Assembly (NCBI GenBank): GCA_963809205.1 | Contig: CAWEIS010000023.1 | Coordinates: forward strand, 1 to 13,623 | Length of the DNA: 13,623 nt | Direction of reading: 5' to 3' | DNA from: DATLLN01 sp963809205 | Lineage (GTDB): Bacteria > Actinomycetota > Thermoleophilia > Gaiellales > JAICJC01 | In this document: piece after piece, positions 8,984-13,623 of the stretch | Layout: each line of letters starts with the position of its first letter | Position numbering within the stretch: the first letter of the stretch is position 1 | The notes under the pieces: model-generated | What the model was told of the DNA's origin: nothing | Seen by the model: the letters and a program-made list of their open reading frames with translations, nothing else | Databases searched by the model: none | Translations under genes and position numbers: made by a program

Positions 8984-9412
8984 ATGGCCAGCAACGACCC
9001 GCAGGACGAGATGGACGTGTTGCTGAACTTCCTGCTCCCCTACGCCCGCGATCAGCTGGAGCAGCATGGCGAGTTCGTCCCCACCGGGGCGACGCTGTCG
9101 GACGGCGGCACGGTCTCGGCCGTCAACGCGGGCACCGACGATCCACGCGCGGCATCGGACGTGGTCGTCGCGGCGCTGACCGAGGCAATCCGCCGAGAGG
9201 CCGAGGCCGGCCAGGTGCGCGGGTGCGGAGTAGTGGACGCGGCGAGGGTGCCGCGTCCGGGGATGCCCGAGATGACCGATGCGATCCGCGTGCGCATCGA
9301 CCACGTCGCCGCCGACCCGGTGCACGTCTTCATGCCGTTCCGCAAGCGCCGGATGCGCGGCTACGAGTTCGACGAGCTGTTCGTCGAGCCTGGCACGTCC
9401 CTCCTGCGCTGA
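8984..9412 (+). CDS. Conserved-looking hypothetical protein (142 aa)
   Basis: I do not recognise a named family. The protein starts MASNDPQDEMDVLLNFLLPYARDQL, continues with GEFVPTGATLSDGGTV, an alternating middle (VVVAALTEAIRREA), the strand-like VHVFMPFRKRRMRGYEF and DELFVEPGTS at the end. The pattern of an amphipathic helix, a 'HGEF-P-GA' segment and a basic KRR patch before YEF resembles small uncharacterised bacterial proteins I have seen, but without a function. No signal peptide, membrane segment or metal motif is visible. ATG 8984 is preferred over ATG 8972 because TATGAT lies 7 nt before it and overlaps the earlier ATG. Codon use matches the neighbours. It is followed by another small gene with its own promoter box. 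Confidence 0.75.
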   Translation: MASNDPQDEMDVLLNFLLPYARDQLEQHGEFVPTGATLSDGGTVSAVNAGTDDPRAASDVVVAALTEAIRREAEAGQVRGCGVVDAARVPRPGMPEMTDAIRVRIDHVAADPVHVFMPFRKRRMRGYEFDELFVEPGTSLLR

Positions 9413-9414
9413 CG

Positions 9415-9420
9415 TACGAT
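9415..9420 (+). promoter_or_regulatory. -10 box for a leaderless small gene
   Basis: TACGAT (TANNNT) starts 2 nt after the preceding stop codon and is separated by 6 nt from ATG 9427. There is no Shine-Dalgarno site. The spacing equals that of the pentapeptide gene. Confidence 0.45.
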
Positions 9421-9426
9421 TCCGGT

Positions 9427-9726
9427 ATGGGTCTGCTCACGCTGATCCGCCGCAAGCGACGCCCCTGCTACCGGGTGCGCGTCCACGGGCTCGGCCGGTA
9501 CTCCGAGGAGCGGTTCGGCAGTCTGTTCGAGGCGCGCGAGTACGCCGACCACTTGGCCTCGATCACCGACGTCGTCTGCCTGATCTACCTGGACAAGGGC
9601 AGGAAGCCGGTCTACTGCACGGACGACGACTGGGGCGGTGACGAGGGATCGTCAGGCGTCAGGGAGCCGCGCCGCCCGATGCCCGGACCCTCGGCCGGCG
9701 CGATCTCGCTCGAGCTGCCGGACTAG
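9427..9726 (+). CDS. Small hypothetical protein (99 aa), basic N-terminus
   Basis: Not recognised. The protein begins MGLLTLIRRKRRPCYRVRVHGLGRYSEERFGSLFEAREYADHL, a strongly basic N-terminus followed by a likely strand-helix pattern, then TDVVCLIYLDKGRKPVYC with a second Cys, an acidic DDDWGGDEG stretch and a Pro-rich tail. No signal peptide or membrane helix is convincing: the hydrophobic start is too short and runs straight into RRKRR. The reading frame also continues upstream to an ATG at 9223, but that part overlaps the previous gene and has shadow-like Arg/Ala composition. The start at 9427 is supported by the TACGAT box 6 nt upstream and by unbroken GC-rich codon use. A perfect palindrome follows the stop codon by 9 nt. 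Confidence 0.7.
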   Translation: MGLLTLIRRKRRPCYRVRVHGLGRYSEERFGSLFEAREYADHLASITDVVCLIYLDKGRKPVYCTDDDWGGDEGSSGVREPRRPMPGPSAGAISLELPD

Positions 9727-9735
9727 CGCACAGGC

Positions 9736-9774
9736 GCGGTGTAACAACGGGGTCTGACCCCGTTGTTACACCGC
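9736..9774. repeat. Perfect 39-nt palindrome, REP-like or bidirectional terminator
   Basis: The arm GCGGTGTAACAACGGGGTC (9736-9754) and its exact reverse complement (9756-9774) flank one T. As a hairpin it would have 18 pairs and a 3-nt CTG loop. It sits between convergent stop codons at 9726 and 9791, where a two-way terminator would be expected, but neither side has a T run. The GGGGTCTGACCCC core looks like the palindromic cores of interspersed repeats. Only one copy is in this window. Confidence 0.75.
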
Positions 9775-9790
9775 TGCAGGCTGCCAGCCG

Positions 9791-10606
9791 CTATCCGGTC
9801 TTCGCCGAAGCCACGCCGGCCGACGCGGCTTGGTCAGACGTGAGCCAGTCCTCGAAGGTCGGCCCGGCGAGCGTGGCACCCGGGGCCGGCAGCAAGGCGC
9901 CCGACTCGTACACGTCGGCGTCCGGGTCATTCGGGTTGTGTCCGGGCTCGATCCGCGAGCCCGACCCGGTCCGCGCCGCCAGAAGCGTCGCGACCTCCAG
10001 GAGGTTCTCCTCCCGCGGACCTGCAACCTCCAGGTACGGCGGCTCGGACGGGGCGGCGGCGAACGCGCTGGGATCGGCGACCAGCTCGGCCAGGATCTCC
10101 CCCACCGTCCTGCCGGCGACCAGCTGCGTGCGCATCCTCGGCACGTATGTGACGCCGCCCTGGGTGCCCCACTCCATCATCTGCGGCACGAACTCGTGGA
10201 ACTGCGACGCCCTCACCACCCGCGCAGGCACCGGGCCGGACACCATCGCCTGCTCATGGGCGATCTTCGCCGCCCCGTAGCCGCCGGTGAACGCGTCGGC
10301 ACCGATGATCGAGACAACCACGATTCGCTCCACGCCGGCGTGGCCGGCCGCGTCCTGCAGGTTGCGAGCCGCCGTCGTGAAGAACCGCGTCGCCGGATCC
10401 TGCTCGGGCGACGGCCCGGTCGCCGCGTCGACGAGGCCTTCGACGCCCTCCAGCGCGTCCGCCAGCCCCTCGCCGGTGATCACGTCGACGCCATTCGAAC
10501 GGGAGATCTCGACGACCTCATGACCGCCCTCCCTGAGCGCGTCGACGACGTGGTGGCCGACTCGCCCGGTCGCACCCGCGACCGCGATCTTCCGGGATGT
10601 CTGCAC
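9791..10606 (-). CDS. NmrA-like / atypical SDR NAD(P)-binding protein
   Basis: A 271-residue Rossmann-fold protein. The dinucleotide motif GATGRVG is at 11-17, after the strand KIAVA. A VDAATG turn (about 60-64), the strand ERIVVVSIIGAD (93-104), and GGYGAAKIAHEQAM (108-121), which contains a YxxxK pair (Tyr110, Lys114), follow. RVVRASQFHEFV and a C-terminal variable substrate region complete the fold. This arrangement is typical of atypical short-chain dehydrogenases of the NmrA/HSCARG type, which either reduce small substrates or sense the NAD(P) pool; the substrate cannot be read here. GTG 10606 is chosen because AGGGAGG (10612-10618) precedes it by 5 nt; a longer open frame upstream has no such support and runs into the neighbouring terminator. 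Confidence 0.9.
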   Translation of the reverse strand: MQTSRKIAVAGATGRVGHHVVDALREGGHEVVEISRSNGVDVITGEGLADALEGVEGLVDAATGPSPEQDPATRFFTTAARNLQDAAGHAGVERIVVVSIIGADAFTGGYGAAKIAHEQAMVSGPVPARVVRASQFHEFVPQMMEWGTQGGVTYVPRMRTQLVAGRTVGEILAELVADPSAFAAAPSEPPYLEVAGPREENLLEVATLLAARTGSGSRIEPGHNPNDPDADVYESGALLPAPGATLAGPTFEDWLTSDQAASAGVASAKTG

Positions 10607-10611
10607 GGCTA

Positions 10612-10618
10612 CCTCCCT
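10612..10618 (-). promoter_or_regulatory. Shine-Dalgarno site that fixes the NmrA-like gene start
   Basis: AGGGAGG on the minus strand, 5 nt before GTG 10606. It is the strongest ribosome-binding site in the window and contrasts with the SD-less small genes at 8293, 8984 and 9427. Confidence 0.7.
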
Positions 10619-10622
10619 TGCG

Positions 10623-10656
10623 GAGCCCAGGTCAACAACCTCACACCCCTGGGCTC
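10623..10656. promoter_or_regulatory. Inverted repeat upstream of the NmrA-like gene
   Basis: GAGCCCAGG (10623-10631) and CCTGGGCTC (10648-10656) are perfect 9-nt inverted arms with a 16-nt spacer, 17 nt upstream of the GTG start on the minus strand. It could be an operator or a leader hairpin. No convincing -10 box was found nearby, so its role is open. Confidence 0.4.
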
Positions 10657-10703
10657 TACCCAGAGCAACCCGGTCGAAACGTGACCCCAACCCCGACACG
10701 GCG

Positions 10704-10740
10704 GCGTTCCGGGCCACCCATGAGGAGCGGCCCGGAACGC
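10704..10740 (-). terminator. Hairpin terminator candidate after the secreted-protein gene
   Basis: GCGTTCCGGGCC (10704-10715) and GGCCCGGAACGC (10729-10740) form a perfect 12-bp stem with a 13-nt loop, beginning 8 nt after the stop codon of the minus-strand gene. There is no T run, which is common in GC-rich actinobacteria. It separates this gene from the NmrA-like gene downstream. Confidence 0.65.
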
Positions 10741-10748
10741 GGTCCGTG

Positions 10749-12680
10749 CTACGGGTTGACGCGACTGATCCGCGTCCCCCAGTTCGCCAGCGACGTGCGG
10801 GTGTTGCCGCACGTGAACATCGGCGAGCTCGGGGAGTCGACCAGGTAGCGCTGGAACGAGCACGTCTGGCCGATGAACTCGGACGCCATCCAGATGGCGT
10901 TGCCGTCGATGGCCGTGGCGCCGTAGTCACCCCACCGCGGGCGCGGCGGGTCGCCGAACGCCTTGTAGCCGGCGAACCCGTCCTGCGGGCCGGCACCTCT
11001 GCCGGCAATCCGCACGTCGCCCGTCCCGTGAGCGACGCTGAGCGTGGTCCACGCCGCGCTCGGGAAGGTCGTCGGGCCCACCAGTGTGAACGTCATCGCG
11101 GCCCGGCCGGTCGGCAGAACGCCGATCGCCGGATACGTGATGTTCGCGTTGGCGACGGCCAGGGTTCCCTGCCGCACCAGCGAGCCGGCCACACGCCCGT
11201 TCGCGATCGTCGGGCGGATGACGTACCAGGCGATTCCGGCCCGGCGGTTGGCCGACGAACCGACGCCTGTGTCGAGCGCACCCCAGAGGGCGCCGGCGGC
11301 CCAGCTCACCTGCTGCATGCGGGTGTCGTTCGAATCCAGCGACTGAATCTGCTGGTCGTGCGGCGGCTCTTCTGTCGGTTCGAAGAACCACTGCCAGCAG
11401 CCGTCGCCGAACGGCGTCGACAGCGTTGTGTTGTTGAGGCACGTGCGCAGCGGCGTCGAGCCGGGCCGCTGCTGCGACGCTGGGGGCACGCCGTACTGGC
11501 TGACGTTGACGATCGCGTTGCGGAGCGCCACGTTCGGGTGCGCGGTGTCGAGCGATGCCGTGTTGGTCAGGCCCCAGACCCCGATCCGATGATCGGTGCC
11601 CGTGCCGTTGGCCTCCTCGGCGGCCATCGAGCTGAGGAACCACTCGGTGCCGTTTGCCCGGGTGTCGTCGCTGCCCGAGGAGATCGCAGGCCACACCGTG
11701 AAGCCCGGGTTGCCGGCGAGCCGCGTGTCGTCGATATGCACCATCTGCGGATCCTGCACACCGGCGGCGAGCTGCCGCTTCGAGAACGCATAGACCTGCG
11801 CGCTGGTGTACTGGTCTGCGAAGAACGAGTACTCGTTGGTGGTGATGTAGAACCCGTGGGCGTCCGTGCCGATGTGCGGGTAGTCGCCGAAGCACGGCCC
11901 CAGGTCACAGTGATGGTTCGGCTGGCCGTGGGTTCCGTTGTTGGTGGTCGGGATCCGGTAGAACGTCCAGGCTCCCAGCGGGTTGCCTGTCTGAGAGACG
12001 GCAAGATCGAGCCAGCCGTCTCCGGTGAAATCGCCGGTGTCGCGATCCTGCGCGAGGGTGTCCGTGAGGTGGAACCAGCGGTTGGTCGTGCGGTCATAGA
12101 GACATGACGGGTCGAACATGTCGGGCCCGAACTTGCCGGTCGTCCGGTTGATCGCCGGCGGATAGCCGTAGAACTCGTTGAACGCAGCGACGCCGGACGC
12201 CGGAGTTCCGTTCGACCGGTACACCCGGATCGCCGAGTTGATCGTCTCCATCACATACCCGTTGCCGGCACAGAGACCCTGGTCGGGCGGCTCGCCCGAG
12301 AACTGATTGCCGTTGGACGCCGTGCGCGTGTCGAAGTGGTCGAGCCCGTCGAAGCTGAGGGCGAGTCCTCCCAAGCTGGGTGTGACCGCCGTGTTGGGCA
12401 CGATCCGACTGAGGCCGACGCTTCGCGTCAACCGCCGGTTCGTCACGGTCGTGTGACGGCCGCCGGCGGCCGACCTGGCGTCCGGATCGGCGCCCTGGCC
12501 GCCTCCCGGGAACTCTGGATCCTGGAAAGCCGGCGACCCCGGGACGCCGGCATGGAACGATCCACTGCCCGTGCTCGGGACGTTCCGGATGTACGTCGAT
12601 GCAGAGGCGGACGCGGCAAGCACCGCAGTGCTCACCAACGCCCCCATGACGAGCGACGCTCGCCTCAACTGCTTCCCCAT
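10749..12680 (-). CDS. Large exported protein of unknown function, probable beta-propeller
   Basis: A 643-residue protein with a signal peptide: KQLRR, hydrophobic stretch 9-23, and an ASA motif (25-27) before the likely cut. The mature part is rich in Gly, Asn, Thr and Trp. It contains GEPPDQGLCAGNGYVMETINSAI (129-151), DPSCLYDRTTNRWF (190-203), AVSQTGNPLGAW (227-238), DYPHIGTDAHGFYITTNEYS (266-285), and further blocks of the form NxxTYPAIG and RWGDYGATAIDG. These resemble uncharacterised actinobacterial extracellular proteins in which 'customised' WGDYS-like blades suggest a beta-propeller; this is an inference. Several Cys (137, 193, 258, 263 and others) may form disulfides outside the cell. 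ATG 12680 is preferred: AGGGGGG precedes it by 6 nt, while ATG 12698 lies upstream of that site. Confidence 0.85.
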   Translation of the reverse strand: MGKQLRRASLVMGALVSTAVLAASASASTYIRNVPSTGSGSFHAGVPGSPAFQDPEFPGGGQGADPDARSAAGGRHTTVTNRRLTRSVGLSRIVPNTAVTPSLGGLALSFDGLDHFDTRTASNGNQFSGEPPDQGLCAGNGYVMETINSAIRVYRSNGTPASGVAAFNEFYGYPPAINRTTGKFGPDMFDPSCLYDRTTNRWFHLTDTLAQDRDTGDFTGDGWLDLAVSQTGNPLGAWTFYRIPTTNNGTHGQPNHHCDLGPCFGDYPHIGTDAHGFYITTNEYSFFADQYTSAQVYAFSKRQLAAGVQDPQMVHIDDTRLAGNPGFTVWPAISSGSDDTRANGTEWFLSSMAAEEANGTGTDHRIGVWGLTNTASLDTAHPNVALRNAIVNVSQYGVPPASQQRPGSTPLRTCLNNTTLSTPFGDGCWQWFFEPTEEPPHDQQIQSLDSNDTRMQQVSWAAGALWGALDTGVGSSANRRAGIAWYVIRPTIANGRVAGSLVRQGTLAVANANITYPAIGVLPTGRAAMTFTLVGPTTFPSAAWTTLSVAHGTGDVRIAGRGAGPQDGFAGYKAFGDPPRPRWGDYGATAIDGNAIWMASEFIGQTCSFQRYLVDSPSSPMFTCGNTRTSLANWGTRISRVNP

Positions 12681-12686
12681 GAGGTT

Positions 12687-12693
12687 CCCCCCT
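12687..12693 (-). promoter_or_regulatory. Shine-Dalgarno site deciding between two in-frame ATGs
   Basis: AGGGGGG on the minus strand lies 6 nt before ATG 12680 and inside the alternative N-terminus that would begin at ATG 12698. This favours 12680, which also gives the cleaner signal peptide. Confidence 0.55.
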
Positions 12694-12738
12694 GTCATGA
12701 CCTTCCCGCTCGAACGGACGAGACGGCGAACGCCGCCG

Positions 12739-12767
12739 AACATACGCCACCGGCCGCGCGCGAGCAA
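12739..12767 (-). promoter_or_regulatory. Candidate promoter of the exported-protein gene
   Basis: On the minus strand TTGCTC (12767-12762) and TATGTT (12744-12739) are separated by exactly 17 nt, fitting a housekeeping sigma promoter with a partial -35 (3 of 6) and a better -10 (4 of 6). The implied leader is about 50 nt and contains the Shine-Dalgarno site. A CGGCG-AA-CGCCG palindrome (12724-12735) sits at the expected transcription start and might be an operator. Confidence 0.45.
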
Positions 12768-12796
12768 GCCACCAGGCTTACACCCGGCTTCAGCAA

Positions 12797-12869
12797 TGCC
12801 CCCGGCATGACTCGAACATGCGACACGCGGTTTAGGAAACCGCTGCTCTATCCCCTGAGCTACGGGGGC
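12797..12869 (-). tRNA. tRNA-Arg (anticodon CCU)
   Basis: The 73-nt minus-strand sequence folds as a full cloverleaf: acceptor GCCCCCG pairs with CGGGGGC, D stem GCTC/GAGC with an 8-nt loop, anticodon stem GCGGT/ACCGC around loop TTCCTAA (anticodon CCT), a 5-nt variable loop, and T stem GCATG/CATGC with loop TTCGAGT. Discriminator base is A; CCA is not encoded (TTG follows). It reads AGG codons. It starts 14 nt after the tetR remnant on the same strand, so it may share that transcript or have a promoter inside it. Confidence 0.96.
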
Positions 12870-12883
12870 GGCACCGCGGGATC

Positions 12884-13504
12884 CTATCCCCCGGCGGGCA
12901 GGGCACCCTGCTGCCGCAGGGCATGCTCGATGCCGTCGAGCAGCCGCTCCAGGCCGCGCTCGAAGCGGAACGGGTCGAGCGTCGCCTCGGCCAGCCGCAG
13001 CCACGTCTCGCCCGGGTCGGCCGCGAACATCGCCCGGATATGCGGGTACTCGCCGGTCTCCAGCTGCGCGTCGATGGAGGCCATCAGCTCCGGAGGCCAA
13101 CCCTCGCCGGGCGCCGGCTCGTGCCCGAGATCCTCCAGGCGCCGCAGCGCATACCCGAAGACGTAGTCGTCGACCATCGCGATCACCTCGAGCTTGTCGA
13201 CGTCGTCCAGCCGCAGCTCGGCGACCGCCGCCAGCGACTGCTCGAAGTGGCGCATGCCGTTCGGGCCGATCCGCATCCCGCGCAACGCCTCGGCGTTCAT
13301 CAGCCAGGGGTGCCGCTCAAGCGTCGCGTTCGTCCGCCGGCCGATCGCGCCGAGCGCCTCGCGCCAGCCGCCGGTCAGCGCGTTCTCGGGCACGAGCAGT
13401 TCCCCGAGCAGAGCATCTGACATCAGCGCCAGCAGGTCGTCCTTCGTGCGCACGTAGTGGTAGAGCGTCATCGTGCCGGCCCCCAGCCCGCGGGCCACAC
13501 GGCG
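12884..13504 (-). pseudogene. TetR-family regulator lacking its N-terminal part
   Basis: The frame ending at TAG 12884-12886 reads back as a TetR repressor: RRVARGLGAGTMTLYHYVRTKDDLLALM is the second half of the helix-turn-helix, where TLYHYVRTK is the classic recognition-helix segment. The ligand-binding part follows, ATLERHPWLM, GPNGMRHFEQSL, DKLEVIAMVDDYVFGYALRRLE, of the tetracycline-repressor C-terminal type. Upstream of the RRVA codons (13493-13504) the reading no longer resembles TetR: the roughly 25-30 residues of helix 1 and the start of the helix-turn-helix are missing, replaced by Arg/Trp/Cys-rich text that is the permease remnant read backwards. The protein could not bind DNA normally. 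Confidence is high that this is a tetR remnant, lower on whether the break is biological. Confidence 0.85.
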
Positions 13505-13623
13505 CCATCGCCAACACGTTCGTGCCGGTCGCGGGCCTGCCCGCCGGCTGCAGACGGTCGCCGAGTGGAACCCGGTCAGCACCCTGGCCGCCGCAGTGCG
13601 CACGCTGTTCGGCAACCCGACGG
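13501..13623 (+). pseudogene. C-terminal fragment of an ABC-2 type permease, frame-shifted
   Basis: Two adjoining plus-strand frames together give a continuous DrrB-like ABC-2 permease segment. The first frame (13501-13547) reads GAIANTFVPVAGLPAG. The second (from 13548) reads LQTVAEWNPVSTLAAAVRTL, then FGNPT, running off the window end. The FVPxxxLPxxLQ and NPVS-x7-RTL spacing is characteristic of the family of daunorubicin-type exporter permeases. The frame changes in CCGCCGGCTG, where one extra G would restore it. The segment also lacks its start and earlier membrane helices. It lies head to head with the tetR remnant, consistent with a regulator/exporter pair whose middle is missing. Confidence 0.65.

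Noticed and set aside
8941..9727. CCGGACTAGC repeated at 8941-8950 and 9718-9727
   Set aside because: Both copies are Pro-Asp-stop codon ends of neighbouring genes; ten bases shared in such biased sequence can arise by chance.
12766..12779. AAGCC-ACCA-GGCTT mini-hairpin downstream of the tRNA
   Set aside because: Only five pairs and no T run; it overlaps the promoter candidate of the exported gene, so I do not call it a terminator.
12797..12869. tRNA-Arg as a phage or island attachment site
   Set aside because: No integrase gene and no second copy of the tRNA 3' end is seen in the window.
12681..13100. Continuation of the exported protein's frame upstream across the tRNA and tetR
   Set aside because: It would read through tRNA-Arg and the tetR remnant and bury the signal peptide; ATG 12680 has a Shine-Dalgarno site.
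12330..13166. Plus-strand frame over the exported gene start and the tRNA
   Set aside because: A shadow of the minus-strand genes; it includes the tRNA sequence and has no family signature.

Overview
The window is GC-rich DNA (about 70% G+C by eye) with densely packed, well-separated genes and almost all AT-rich bases confined to short start-site regions. Gene content, codon usage, GTG starts and a recurrent TANNNT box 6-8 nt before start codons suggest a high-GC actinobacterium, possibly a Thermoleophilia-type soil lineage. The lineage is an inference; no rRNA or marker gene is present to prove it. The odd length and a damaged right edge suggest a contig from an environmental assembly.

Left part (1-4126): the last codons of an unknown plus-strand gene and a GC hairpin with a T run are followed by a secreted Vps62-family protein. 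It overlaps, tail to tail, a minus-strand unit of glucose-6-phosphate isomerase (pgi) followed by an MFS exporter. Middle (4135-8258): pgi is divergent from a plus-strand pair, an aldo/keto-reductase-fold protein lacking two of the four usual catalytic residues and a CNNM/CorC-type membrane protein, 2 nt apart. The start region between pgi and the reductase is only 25 nt and holds two overlapping -10-like boxes. The CorC gene overlaps tail to tail a minus-strand MarR regulator/MFS exporter operon, coupled by a GTGA overlap. A GTTAAC-N3-GTTAAC site sits on the marR start.

Right-middle (8281-9774): three small plus-strand genes (a pentapeptide-repeat protein and two unrecognised proteins), each with its own -10-like box directly before the start codon, as expected for leaderless mRNAs. 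A perfect 39-nt palindrome follows. Right part (9791-13504, minus strand): an NmrA-like NAD(P)-binding protein, a 643-residue exported protein with its own promoter and terminator candidates, tRNA-Arg(CCU), and a TetR repressor that has lost its N-terminal DNA-binding part.

Right edge (about 13501-13623): the truncated tetR abuts, head to head, the C-terminal part of an ABC-2 permease that itself has a frame change. This is either a deletion across a divergent tetR/ABC-exporter locus or a chimeric contig end. I see no CRISPR array, prophage, insertion sequence or clear defence system. The most unusual signals are the leaderless-start pattern, the overlapping divergent promoter, the degenerate aldo/keto reductase, the long palindrome and the broken junction.
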